A stretch of DNA of 21,387 nucleotides from Pseudomonadota bacterium (GTDB lineage: Bacteria > Myxococcota > Bradymonadia > UBA4248). Of the stretch, positions 1-7,856 are shown in pieces. The notes beneath the pieces are model-generated. The model ran no database searches and was not told the origin of the DNA. It worked only from the letters and a program-made list of their open reading frames with translations. The stretch spans positions 1 to 21,387 of the forward strand of contig JAGACY010000148.1 of the NCBI GenBank assembly GCA_017613855.1, given 5' to 3'. How positions within the stretch are numbered: position 1 is the stretch's first letter; every line of letters begins with the position of its first letter. The translations under genes were made by a program, and so were the position numbers.

Positions 1-63
1 CCTTCTCGGGTTATTTTGGCAGGCGGGATCGTACTGAAAAGTACAGTTTGTCGCGCAGATCTA

Positions 64-186
64 AATTCGGAATGCGGAATGCGGAATGCGGAATGAAGGA
101 AAACGCTGACGCGTTTTGATCATATGGAAAAACTGAGTTTTGTATTTGTCATTCAATTCCGCATTCCGCATTCCGCATTCCGAATT
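64..186. repeat. Heptamer tandem repeats in inverted pair
   Basis: Left arm 64-95 is AATTCGG followed by three AATGCGG units and AATG. Right arm 155-186 is its reverse complement with one mismatch over 32 bases. The 59-base spacer is AT-rich with a nested short hairpin. As RNA or single-stranded DNA the arms could form a very long stem. Heptamer arrays of this kind resemble the short tandemly repeated repetitive (STRR) sequences described in cyanobacteria, but the paired inverted layout is not typical. A second pair lies at 7706-7849. Confidence 0.85.
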
Positions 187-222
187 TACTCTCGCATTGC
201 GCATTCCTAATTATTTTAGCGC

Positions 223-246
223 GGCTATTGGCTGCGCCAATACGCC
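223..246 (+). repeat. TAT/ATAC bulged palindrome, copy in first S9 leader
   Basis: Outer arms GGC/GCC, inner arms TATTGGC/GCCAATA, loop TGC, with a single unpaired C (base 243) between inner and outer right arms. It is the same in the leader of the second S9 peptidase (2474-2497). It belongs to the window-wide palindrome family. Confidence 0.75.
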
Positions 247-253
247 TTGCGCA

Positions 254-312
254 GCGCGGCTATGCGTGATAGAGACAAAAAAGTCTCTACACGCATACGC
301 CGCGCTTTTTTT
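254..312 (+). terminator. Terminator-like hairpin just upstream of first S9 gene
   Basis: Arms GCGCGGC-TATGCGT (254-267) and ACGCATA-C-GCCGCGC (291-305) pair over 14 base pairs with one bulged C, followed by seven Ts (306-312). This looks like an intrinsic terminator. It ends only 4 bases before the GGAGG of the next gene, so it may work as an attenuator or mRNA leader rather than as the end of a preceding transcript. Its loop holds a second palindrome (TAGAGAC, six As, GTCTCTA) that is absent from the second copy at 2505-2544. Confidence 0.6.
268..290. repeat. TAGAGAC palindrome inserted in hairpin loop
   Basis: TAGAGAC (270-276), six As, GTCTCTA (283-289). The matching leader of the downstream paralogue has only two bases here, so this segment looks like an insertion. 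A related palindrome with arms GTAGAGACGTG/CACGTCTCTAC is at 9850-9877. Confidence 0.65.
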
Positions 313-327
313 ATTTGGAGGTTCTTC

Positions 328-2460
328 ATGCCCAAATATAGGATTTTCGCCATGATTCTATCATCCCTCATGCTTATTTCATGCGCAGGAAATCAGCCAG
401 CGCCCGAGAATGCCGCGCAAACGCAGGCCAAACCTCAGCCTTCCAAAATCGTCCCGGCCCCTGCGCCCGACAATCACCCAGGGGATGAAGTCATGGAACT
501 CTGGGGCGAAAAAGTGCCCGATCCTTACCGCTGGCTTGAGGATGCTTCACAAGAGGGAGTGCAGGCCTGGATGAAAGCCCAGGATACGCGCACTCGGGAA
601 TATCTGGACCAAATGCCGACGAGAGCCCTGTTCGAGAAAAGAATGTCGGAACTCCTGTATTTGCCAAACATTTCCTCCCCCATCATCAAAGGCAAATATG
701 CATTTTACTATGAACGAGGGCCAAAGGATGAAAGATTCAAACTGTATGTGCGCGACACAAGTAACCCCGACAACCCTCCAAGACTATTGATGGATCCCAA
801 CGAGCTGCCAAACGACCTCTCATTTGGCAGAGTTTTTCCTTCTCCCGACGGAAAACTACTCGCTTATAAGCTCAACCCTAATAATTCCGACAAGGCCACG
901 ATGTACATCATGTACGTCGAAACCGGCGAAACCTTAAGCGACACCATCGAAAATGCTAATTGGGCAAACCCCGCATGGCTCAAGGATGGCAGTGGTTTTT
1001 ATTATACCGGTCTAAAACAGGATCCCAATAATCCTGCAAATCTGCGAACAAATAATACCGACGTTCGTTTCCACAAAATCGGAACACCAGGAAGCGATGA
1101 CAAGATCATCATCGAACCACCGGAATCACACTTGATCAGTATTTCAAGTGACGGCCAGTGGCTACGGAATAAGCTCAGACTTCGACGCACAGATTCGGAA
1201 GGAGAATGGTTCACTCTACCGGGCGACAAAAGTGACTATTATGACGAATCCGTCTCTATCACTCATAATGCGATCTACATCAAGGCATTTGACAATACAC
1301 CACGCTATCGCATTGATAAAATCGATTTATCAGCAGAAAAGCCGGATCTCTCCGAAAGTGCCTGGCAAACAGTCGTTCCCGAATTTGAGGATCGTACCAT
1401 CGAAAACTTTGAAATCGTACAAGACAAGCTGTTTGTCGCCACCCTCAAGGATACTATCAGTTATCTGGATGTCTATGACTTGAACGGGAAATGGCTTAAA
1501 TCCATTGAATTGCCCGACATGGGAACGATTGCCGATTTGAGCGGTGATCCCGATTCGGATGTTCTTTACCTGACGTATACTTCCTTTACAGTCTTCAAAA
1601 AGATTTACAAAATAGATCCCAAATCGCTCGACATGAGCCTATGGACTGAAACCAAAACGGATGCCCATCCCGAAGATATTGTTGTCGAGCAGTTGTTTGC
1701 AACTTCGAAAGACGGGACAAGAGTCCCGCTGTTCGTCCTGAGACATAAAAACACCAGGCTCGATGGCACAGCTAAAACCATTATTTATGGGTATGGCGGT
1801 TTTAATGTGGTTGAAAGGCCGTTTATTCATCTGCCTGTTTTTGCCTGGCTGGAGCAGGGCGGAATCTATGTACATTCGATCCTTCGCGGCGGTGGCGAGT
1901 ATGGCAAAAAATGGCGTGAGGAAGGCATGGAGTTAAAGAAGCAGAATACTTTTGACGATTTCTATGCCGTCACCGAATATCTGATTGCCAACCAATATAC
2001 GCGTCCTTCGTCCATCGCGGCTTATGGCAGTTCGAACGGAGGTTTGCTGACGGGAGTAGCCTTGACCCAGCGTCCCGATTTGTATGGCGTTATACTGAGT
2101 GAAGCGCCCTTACTGGACATGCTGCGATATCAATTGTTTGGCGGTGGAGGACGAGACGAGTATGGTTATGCTGATACAAGCGAAAAAGAATATCAGTATT
2201 TACGAGCCTATTCGCCGTATCACAATGTCAAAAAGATCGCCTATCCCAGTGTTGTCTTTTTGACTGGAGACAGTGATGATCGCGTCAATCCACTGCATGC
2301 CCGAAAAATGACGGCCGCTATTCAGGATGCAACGACTTCGGATAAGCCGGTTTTATTGCGAATCGAGAAGAACGCGGGACATGGTGGCGCAGATTCGATA
2401 CATTCAATGATCGAATATTATGCGGATATTTACAGTTTCCTGATGTATGTATTGGAATAA
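328..2460 (+). CDS. Prolyl oligopeptidase family lipoprotein (S9A), copy 1
   Basis: A 710-residue serine peptidase expected to cut short peptides after proline in the periplasm or at the envelope. The start at 328 is chosen because GGAGG lies at 317-321 and the protein then opens with a lipoprotein signal peptide (MPKYRIF...LISC/AGN). An in-frame ATG at 247 would place the terminator hairpin inside the gene. Family landmarks are VPDPYRWLED near residue 60, YGYGGFNV, LRGGGEYG and YGSSNGGLL. The likely triad is Ser569 (GSSNGG), Asp650 or Asp651 (GDSDDRVNP) and His685 (AGHGG). The N-terminal half is the expected beta-propeller lid. It is shorter than copy 2 (725 residues): a stretch around bases 1140-1190 and the loop before EYG (near 2145) have lost residues, including a tryptophan usual in the family. 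The triad is intact, so activity is plausible with altered substrate gating. It is followed 95 bases later by its paralogue. Confidence 0.93.
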   Translation: MPKYRIFAMILSSLMLISCAGNQPAPENAAQTQAKPQPSKIVPAPAPDNHPGDEVMELWGEKVPDPYRWLEDASQEGVQAWMKAQDTRTREYLDQMPTRALFEKRMSELLYLPNISSPIIKGKYAFYYERGPKDERFKLYVRDTSNPDNPPRLLMDPNELPNDLSFGRVFPSPDGKLLAYKLNPNNSDKATMYIMYVETGETLSDTIENANWANPAWLKDGSGFYYTGLKQDPNNPANLRTNNTDVRFHKIGTPGSDDKIIIEPPESHLISISSDGQWLRNKLRLRRTDSEGEWFTLPGDKSDYYDESVSITHNAIYIKAFDNTPRYRIDKIDLSAEKPDLSESAWQTVVPEFEDRTIENFEIVQDKLFVATLKDTISYLDVYDLNGKWLKSIELPDMGTIADLSGDPDSDVLYLTYTSFTVFKKIYKIDPKSLDMSLWTETKTDAHPEDIVVEQLFATSKDGTRVPLFVLRHKNTRLDGTAKTIIYGYGGFNVVERPFIHLPVFAWLEQGGIYVHSILRGGGEYGKKWREEGMELKKQNTFDDFYAVTEYLIANQYTRPSSIAAYGSSNGGLLTGVALTQRPDLYGVILSEAPLLDMLRYQLFGGGGRDEYGYADTSEKEYQYLRAYSPYHNVKKIAYPSVVFLTGDSDDRVNPLHARKMTAAIQDATTSDKPVLLRIEKNAGHGGADSIHSMIEYYADIYSFLMYVLE

Positions 2461-2473
2461 TATGGATAGGCGC

Positions 2474-2497
2474 GGCTATTGGCTGCGCCAATACGCC
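2474..2497 (+). repeat. TAT/ATAC bulged palindrome, copy in second S9 leader
   Basis: Same sequence as the element at 223-246: outer arms GGC/GCC, inner arms TATTGGC/GCCAATA, loop TGC, unpaired C at 2494. It was probably copied together with the gene. Confidence 0.75.
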
Positions 2498-2504
2498 TTG
2501 CGCT

Positions 2505-2544
2505 GCGCGGCTATGCGTAAACGCATACGCCACGCGATTTTTTT
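2505..2544 (+). terminator. Terminator-like hairpin just upstream of second S9 gene
   Basis: GGC-TATGCG pairs with CGCATA-C-GCC around a TAAA loop. The outer arms pair imperfectly (GCGC against ACGCG), and seven Ts follow at 2538-2544. The GGAG of the next gene begins immediately after. It may end the transcript of the first S9 gene, act as a leader for the second, or both. Confidence 0.55.
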
Positions 2545-2555
2545 GGAGAACTCCC

Positions 2556-4733
2556 ATGCCCAGATACAGGATTTTTGCGATGATCTTATCTTCCCTCCTG
2601 CTCATTTCGTGCGCCGGAAATCAGCCTGCACCCGAGAATGCCGCACAAACACAGGCCACCCCCCAGCCTGCGAAAATGACCCTGGCTCCTGCGCCCGACA
2701 ATCATCCGGGAGATGATGTGATGGAACTCTGGGGCGAAAAAGTGCCCGATCCTTACCGCTGGCTCGAAGATGCCTCGCAGGAAGGCGTCAAAGCCTGGAT
2801 GAAAGCTCAGGATACGCGAGCACGGGATTATCTTGCCCAAATGCCGACGAGAGCCCAGTTCGAAAAAAGACTGTCGGAACTCCTTTATGTGGCGAGTATT
2901 TCCATACCCAACGTCAAAAACAAATGGATGTTTTATTCCGAGCGCGGCCCCAAAGATGAAAAAAGCACCTATTATGTGCGCGATTTAAGCAACCCCGATG
3001 CAGCACCGCGCGTTCTCATCGATCCCAATAAGCTCTCGGACGATGGCTCCATCTCATTTGGCGGGTCCAGCGCTTCGCATGACGGTTCACTCATGGCCTA
3101 CCGGCTCAAGGAGAATAATGCCGATCAGGCCACGCTCTACATCATGAATGTCGAAACCGGCGAGATACTGAGCGACAAAATCGAAGGCGCTCGCTATGCC
3201 TATCCCGCATGGAGCAAGGACAACAGTGGGTTTTATTACACGTATTTTCCGCTCGATCCCGAAATTCCCGTCGATATGCGCCCGGGCATGACTGACATTC
3301 GCTATCATAAAGTCGGAACGCCAGTGAGCGAAGACAAAATCATCATCGAGCCGCTCAAAGACCCGACCAAATTCCACCAAATTGGGATTTCAAGCGACGG
3401 CGAATGGCTCGACTACACCATCGAGGAAGGCTGGAACGGCACAAAGATCAAGTTCAAACGCGCCAATTCCGATGGCGAATGGTTCGAACTGCCGACCAAA
3501 AAAGATACGCTCTATTATAATGTTATTTACAACAATACGGCGTACATTCTGACGAATGACAGTGCTTCCCGTTTCCGCATGGTAAAAATCGATATGTCTG
3601 CCGATAAACCCGATCTTTCCGAAAGTGCCTGGCAGACGCTGATTCCCGAATTTGAAGACCGCGTCATTGAGAATTTTAGCATTGTACAGGACAAACTCTT
3701 TGTCGTGACAATTAAGGATGTCGTCAATCAGCTGGATGTCTATGACCTGAATGGAAAGTGGCTTCAATCCATTGAATTACCTGACAAAGGGACGATCAGC
3801 GGTCTGAGTGGCCGTCCTGAATCGGAATCTCTTTATTTTGGCTTTACGTCCTATAAAATTCCCCACAATATTTACAAGCTCGATCCCAAAACGCTCGAAA
3901 TGAGTCCCTGGGCCGAAGTCAAAACAAGTGCTCATACCGAAGATATCATTAGCGAGCAGCTGTTTGCGACCTCAAAAGACGGAACCAAAATCCCGATGTT
4001 CGTCCTGCGCCATAAAGACACCAAGCTCGATGGTACGGCCAAAACGATTATTTACGGGTATGGCGGATTTAATGTGGCGATTACGCCGACGTTCAGCGCA
4101 ACATTTTATGCCTGGCTTGAACAGGGCGGCATTTATGTCCGATCGAATCTTCGCGGTGGATCGGAATATGGCGAAACCTGGCACCAGAACGGCATGGGCT
4201 TTAAGAAGCAAAATGTTTTTGATGATTACTATGCGGTGGCCGAGCACCTGATTGCCAACAAATACACGCGTTCGTCGTCTCTGGCGGCTTATGGCGGTTC
4301 GAATGGCGGCCTTTTGACAGGGGCTGCAATGACTCAGCGTCCCGATTTGTATGGAGCCATCGTATGTGCCGTGCCACTCCTGGATATGCTGCGTTACCAT
4401 CTGTATGGTTCGGGCAGAACATGGATCAGCGAGTATGGCAATGCCGAAGCAAGCGAAGAGGAGTTTAAGAATATTCGGGCCTATACGCCGTATTCAAATG
4501 TGAAAAAGACCGCATATCCCAATGTTTTGTTTTTAGGCGCCGACAGCGATGACCGCGTCGATCCGATGCATGCCCGCAAGATGACGGCTGCGATTCAGGA
4601 TGCGACGACTTCAGACAAGCCAGTTTTGCTGCGCATCGAGAAGAACTCGGGGCACGGCGGTGCAGACATGGTCAACCAGAGCATTGCACAGTTTGCGGAT
4701 GTATTCAGTTTCCTCATGGAGGTGCTGGAATAG
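2556..4733 (+). CDS. Prolyl oligopeptidase family lipoprotein (S9A), copy 2
   Basis: A 725-residue paralogue of the preceding gene, with nearly the same signal peptide and lipobox (MPRYRIF...LISC/AGN). ATG 2556 has GGAG about 8 bases upstream. The N-terminal VPDPYRWLEDASQEG segment and the propeller are followed by the alpha/beta-hydrolase part: YGYGGFNV, LRGGSEYGETWHQNG, and the nucleophile elbow YGGSNGG with Ser582. Asp665 or Asp666 (ADSDDRVDP) and His700 (SGHGG) complete the likely triad. This copy keeps the more usual family features, such as the Trp before the EYG segment (GRTWISEYG), so it is probably closer to the ancestral form. Role inferred from the family: post-proline hydrolysis of peptides, anchored to the outer or inner membrane by lipid. 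It is followed by several hairpins (4756-4821) without a clear T-run. Confidence 0.94.
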   Translation: MPRYRIFAMILSSLLLISCAGNQPAPENAAQTQATPQPAKMTLAPAPDNHPGDDVMELWGEKVPDPYRWLEDASQEGVKAWMKAQDTRARDYLAQMPTRAQFEKRLSELLYVASISIPNVKNKWMFYSERGPKDEKSTYYVRDLSNPDAAPRVLIDPNKLSDDGSISFGGSSASHDGSLMAYRLKENNADQATLYIMNVETGEILSDKIEGARYAYPAWSKDNSGFYYTYFPLDPEIPVDMRPGMTDIRYHKVGTPVSEDKIIIEPLKDPTKFHQIGISSDGEWLDYTIEEGWNGTKIKFKRANSDGEWFELPTKKDTLYYNVIYNNTAYILTNDSASRFRMVKIDMSADKPDLSESAWQTLIPEFEDRVIENFSIVQDKLFVVTIKDVVNQLDVYDLNGKWLQSIELPDKGTISGLSGRPESESLYFGFTSYKIPHNIYKLDPKTLEMSPWAEVKTSAHTEDIISEQLFATSKDGTKIPMFVLRHKDTKLDGTAKTIIYGYGGFNVAITPTFSATFYAWLEQGGIYVRSNLRGGSEYGETWHQNGMGFKKQNVFDDYYAVAEHLIANKYTRSSSLAAYGGSNGGLLTGAAMTQRPDLYGAIVCAVPLLDMLRYHLYGSGRTWISEYGNAEASEEEFKNIRAYTPYSNVKKTAYPNVLFLGADSDDRVDPMHARKMTAAIQDATTSDKPVLLRIEKNSGHGGADMVNQSIAQFADVFSFLMEVLE

Positions 4734-4755
4734 GAAAAATGCGGCGCGTATCGGG

Positions 4756-4821
4756 TTGGCGTGTGAATACACGCCAACGACGATAGCGTCGCACAAAGGC
4801 CGTATCGCAGCGCGATAGGCC
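4756..4821. repeat. Cluster of three hairpins after the S9 pair
   Basis: Hairpin 1: TTGGCGTGT (4756-4764), loop GAAT, ACACGCCAA (4769-4777). Hairpin 2: CGACG (4778-4782), loop ATAG, CGTCG (4787-4791). Hairpin 3 (4798-4821) is a family palindrome in reverse orientation: outer GGCC arms, inner TATCGC/GCGATA, unpaired G at 4802. No long T-run follows on the plus strand, so a Rho-independent terminator is possible but not shown. Confidence 0.6.
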
Positions 4822-4861
4822 GAAAAAACATAATCATACCCAAAACATACACAAAAACGCC

Positions 4862-4888
4862 TTGAGAATATGAAGTTATGCTGATAAT
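4862..4888 (+). promoter_or_regulatory. Candidate promoter before the Asp-box gene
   Basis: TTGAGA (4862-4867) and GATAAT (4883-4888) resemble sigma-70 -35 and -10 boxes, but the spacer is only 15 bases, shorter than the usual 17. It lies about 50 bases before the start codon at 4941, after the hairpin cluster that closes the S9 region, where a promoter would be expected. Confidence 0.35.
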
Positions 4889-4940
4889 TTAGATGTATCG
4901 GCGCGTCAAGGCGTCCAATAGATAGTGATGGGAACTGGGC

Positions 4941-6992
4941 ATGAACAAACGCAAGATTCTCTGTTTTTTAGGTATTTTGTTGACTTTAGGCTTTGCTAGC
5001 CCAGCCTTGGGACAATCGACAGAAGAAGAAACTTCTGAAGAAGCCGTAGCCGAAGAGACGGAAACCACGGAGCCAGTTGATACACCTTCATCGCTTAACT
5101 TTAGCCTTGGTGGCAAAAGCACAGCCGAATTGGGCAACTATTTTTGGGGATTTTTAGGCGATCAGGTTCTGCTCGCGGGAACAACTGCCGTCGCCGTGGA
5201 TGCCGGCAACCCGTCGGTATTGTACGCCGGCGGCCCAGGCTACATTGCCGTCAGCGATGACAATGGCGCGAACTGGGAAGAACGCTTTAATTATTCCGAT
5301 TCACCGGAAGATGAAATTGCCGACAGCGAAGATGCAGAAGGGGAAGGTGAAACCGGCGAAGAAGACAATCCTGCCAAAGATGCAGCTAAAGTCGCAGCCC
5401 TTCGGGAATATCTGCGTCAGGAACTCGAAAATCAGTTTGACACCGACTATGCCGATGAGATTCTCGAAGACATAACAGATGATGAGCTTTTGCAGGCAAA
5501 AGATATCAATGAAATCGATGCTTTAAAAGAATTAGAGCTCGATATGGATCCTGATTTGACCAAAGTTCAAAACGATTCAGAGCTCATAGCTGGCGTGGCA
5601 GTTTCTGAGTTTGACAGTTATATTGAACGCTTTATCAAATACGTGAACAGCGGTGCAGAACGCAATGCGGCAGCATCGATGGCAGGGCGTGCCACGGCCG
5701 TATCCCAGTTCATAACGACGGCGACCGAAACGTATGCCGTTACGCCGGATATGGTTTATTTTTCGGTAGATAAAGGTGCCAACTGGCAATCGTTTATGCC
5801 GGCACCGGGCGGTTTAAAGATTCTGTCGATGGCGATTTCGCCGGATGGTCAGATCGTTGCCGTCGGCCTGACCAGTGGCATGCTCATTACGCGGGATGGT
5901 GGTGAGAACTGGACTCAACTGGACGATGTGATTCCGGGCGGGATATTCGAAATCTATCTCAACAGTCAAACTTACTGGGCTTTGTCGACCGAAGGCATCT
6001 ATCGTTCCTCCGATCGCGGTTTGACATGGGAATCTGTCGAAGGCCCGTGGGATCTTTCCGAATACGTCATTGACATGGTGGCGGGAAGTGGCAGCAGCCT
6101 GCTCGTCTTGACCAATACAACACTGTATTACAGTGCTGATGCACGCAATTTTAACGCCATTCCGACAGATGCGATTTCAGATACCTCCATTCGGCAGGTT
6201 ATATCTAATGATCCGACACTGAGAACCTTTACCGTGCGCACAGATTCGCATGTCTATCAATTTGGTTCCAATGGCTGGATTTCCCAAAATAACTCGCTGA
6301 ATGCGACCGAACTCGGTCCTCTTGTCGAACTGAGCGATGGCTATTCCTTCATGATCATGGCATCTCCTTCGGGGCTTTGGCTCGCTCAGGACGCCAATCA
6401 GTTCGTATTTACTCCCGAATACCAGACACTTCATAAACAGTGGTCCAAAGAACCTTCGGATGACATGGTTATCCAGAAAGCGCTGGATGCACATTATCTT
6501 GGAGATATTCTCGACAACAGCTGGGGGATGAGAAACCGCTTGTCGTGGCTGCTGCCTTTCGTGGGTGTTGAGTATGAATACATGCAGCAAAAACGCGATC
6601 AGCGCCAAACCGTGACCAATATGCAATTGGCTTATGTCACATCCGACAAATACACCTTTAGACGCGAAACCACATGGTACTTGCAGGTCGTAGCGAGATG
6701 GAATTTAAAACTTTCTCAAGGCGTCACAGAAGAAGCAAGTGCAATGAGTCGGATGAACAATCTCAAGAAGAAACGCGAAGCCCTCATCAAAAGTGTACAA
6801 AAGGATTTAAATCGCCGTCGAGCCTATCAAATGACCGTCGTGCTCGATTTTCCCAAATTACCTAATTCCAAAGCCAGTAATAAAAAAATCGCCAAAACGA
6901 CATTGGGATTGCAGGAGATCGAAGCCAATTTACACTTTATGACAGGTGGGTATTACATGACCGCCATTCACGCCGGCGATAATCAACCATAA
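4941..6992 (+). CDS. Secreted Asp-box (BNR/sortilin-like) beta-propeller protein
   Basis: 683 residues with a cleavable signal peptide (MNKRKILCFLGILL...SPALG/Q), so periplasmic or surface-located. Four Asp-box motifs (S/T-x-D-x-G-x-x-W) mark propeller turns: SDDNGANW at 105, SVDKGANW at 275, TRDGGENW at 317 and SSDRGLTW at 356. A fifth degenerate one follows (SADARNF). This pattern fits sortilin/Ycf48-type propellers, which usually bind partners rather than catalyse; no enzyme site is recognised. A very acidic, probably helical insert (about 120-225) separates the first and second boxes. The C-terminal part (about 538-683) is not propeller-like and matches most of the next gene's product: LPFVGVEYEY, ARWNLKL, NRRRAYQ at about 624-630, then LQEIEA and MTGGYY. 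Start ATG 4941 has a weak GGGAA upstream. The function is unknown; a binding or assembly role at the envelope is an inference. Confidence 0.85.
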   Translation: MNKRKILCFLGILLTLGFASPALGQSTEEETSEEAVAEETETTEPVDTPSSLNFSLGGKSTAELGNYFWGFLGDQVLLAGTTAVAVDAGNPSVLYAGGPGYIAVSDDNGANWEERFNYSDSPEDEIADSEDAEGEGETGEEDNPAKDAAKVAALREYLRQELENQFDTDYADEILEDITDDELLQAKDINEIDALKELELDMDPDLTKVQNDSELIAGVAVSEFDSYIERFIKYVNSGAERNAAASMAGRATAVSQFITTATETYAVTPDMVYFSVDKGANWQSFMPAPGGLKILSMAISPDGQIVAVGLTSGMLITRDGGENWTQLDDVIPGGIFEIYLNSQTYWALSTEGIYRSSDRGLTWESVEGPWDLSEYVIDMVAGSGSSLLVLTNTTLYYSADARNFNAIPTDAISDTSIRQVISNDPTLRTFTVRTDSHVYQFGSNGWISQNNSLNATELGPLVELSDGYSFMIMASPSGLWLAQDANQFVFTPEYQTLHKQWSKEPSDDMVIQKALDAHYLGDILDNSWGMRNRLSWLLPFVGVEYEYMQQKRDQRQTVTNMQLAYVTSDKYTFRRETTWYLQVVARWNLKLSQGVTEEASAMSRMNNLKKKREALIKSVQKDLNRRRAYQMTVVLDFPKLPNSKASNKKIAKTTLGLQEIEANLHFMTGGYYMTAIHAGDNQP

Positions 6993-7029
6993 GAATTCAT
7001 ACAGCCTCTTAATAAGCTTTTCGGAACTT

Positions 7030-7045
7030 GTGATTTTACAATCAC
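7030..7045 (+). other. Small hairpin before the 7064 gene
   Basis: GTGATT, loop TTAC, AATCAC, then TTTATAGGGAG. It sits just before the ribosome binding site. It could be a weak terminator for the upstream gene or a leader structure. Only six base pairs, so low weight. Confidence 0.3.
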
Positions 7046-7063
7046 TTTATAGGGAGAATTTAC

Positions 7064-7702
7064 ATGAAACATTTCATATCTCTTTGTTTTGCCGCCATGC
7101 TGCTGACTGTTCCGGCCCTGGCATCCGCTCAGACGCCTCAGGAAGTCATGGCCAAATTCAGCCACGAACCGACGGTCGAAGCGACAATGGACGCTGCTGT
7201 GGAATATGCCGGCCTGAGTTCAGATCGTCTTAATGGGCTCTATCGACGCGCAGGCGGTGCCAAAGCACTCCCCAAAAAGTTTTATTATGAAATGACCTAT
7301 AAGGACGAAGATCGCGATCGCCCGCAGGGTGTCTATACCTACAGTGATAATGTCGCTACCAGCTGGACCCAGTATAAGTTGACCGATTATAAACAGAATA
7401 CGGACACCATGCAGCACCGCGTCCATGCCGAATGGGATCTTTCGGGAATCATTTTCAACTCAGATCAAATTCGCGTTGTCTCAACCATGAACTCTGCAGT
7501 CAAAACGCGCGATTCACTGCTCAAAGCAGTAACCAAAGCCTATTTTGCACGCCGCAAACTCCAGGTTGAAGCGACCCTCAATCCTCCCTCGGATGTCGCC
7601 AAAAAACTCGATCAGGATCTCAAAATCCAGGAATTAACGGCCACACTCGATGCACTCACGGGCGGCTGGTTCTCCGAGCAGCTCAAGAATCAGAGACACT
7701 AA
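7064..7702 (+). CDS. Small secreted protein sharing a C-terminal domain with the Asp-box protein
   Basis: 212 residues with a signal peptide (MKHFISLCFAAMLL...ALASA/Q). AGGGAG lies 8 bases before ATG 7064. Residues 69-212 align by eye with the C-terminal 145 residues of the upstream protein in the same order: LPKKFYYE, then HAEWDLSG, MNSAVKTRDSLLKAV, ARRKLQVEATLNPP around residue 162, and QELTATLDALTGGWF near the end. So this is essentially the tail domain of the larger protein as a free-standing secreted protein. The helix with RRxLQ followed by QE(L/I)xAxLDALTGG suggests a helical hairpin. I believe similar tails occur in uncharacterised myxobacterial envelope proteins, but that is memory, not a search. 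The gap to the upstream gene is 71 bases, so co-transcription is possible. No catalytic motif is visible. Confidence 0.85.
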   Translation: MKHFISLCFAAMLLTVPALASAQTPQEVMAKFSHEPTVEATMDAAVEYAGLSSDRLNGLYRRAGGAKALPKKFYYEMTYKDEDRDRPQGVYTYSDNVATSWTQYKLTDYKQNTDTMQHRVHAEWDLSGIIFNSDQIRVVSTMNSAVKTRDSLLKAVTKAYFARRKLQVEATLNPPSDVAKKLDQDLKIQELTATLDALTGGWFSEQLKNQRH

Positions 7703-7705
7703 ACG

Positions 7706-7849
7706 AATGCGGAATTCGGAATTCGGAATTCGGAATTATCAAAGTATTCTCAAGCTTATTTTCATAGCATGAAGAAAACTAAGATCTTTTAGATTCTACC
7801 TATAGTTTTGCAGATTCAATTCCGCATTCCGCATTCCGCATTACGAATT
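7706..7849. repeat. Second inverted pair of heptamer repeats
   Basis: Left arm 7706-7737 is AATGCGG, then AATTCGG three times and AATT. Right arm 7818-7849 is AATT followed by CCGCATT-type units and ACGAATT. The arms are complementary apart from a few T/G substitutions. The 80-base AT-rich spacer includes TATAGT (7801-7806), a possible -10 box without a good -35. The right arm ends 7 bases before the start codon at 7857. Confidence 0.8.
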
Positions 7850-7856
7850 AATACAA

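Larger units (their letters stand above)
1..327. other. Intergenic region with repeats and a hairpin leader
   Basis: No gene is supported here. Bases 31-44 form a small hairpin (GTACT, loop GAAA, AGTAC). Bases 64-95 and 155-186 are an inverted pair of 7-base tandem repeats. Between them lies a short hairpin AAAACGC/GCGTTTT. Bases 223-246 and 254-305 are palindromes of the window-wide GGC-TAT...ATAC-GCC family, the second followed by seven Ts. The first ~95 bases are open in one plus frame, so the tail of an upstream gene cannot be excluded, but nothing recognisable is encoded. No convincing promoter was found. Confidence 0.6.

Noticed and set aside
1..95. Tail of a coding sequence entering from the left
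   Set aside because: One plus frame is open to a stop near base 96, but the peptide is unrecognisable and ends in the heptamer repeat.
64..186. Possible CRISPR array
   Set aside because: Units are 7 bases long with no unique spacers, and no cas genes are present.
247..327. Longer start for the first S9 peptidase
   Set aside because: It would translate the terminator hairpin and place 27 charged residues before a good lipoprotein signal; ATG 328 has GGAGG.
3972..4400. 142-codon minus-strand open frame inside the second S9 gene
   Set aside because: Antisense shadow of a clearly coding gene, with no recognisable protein.
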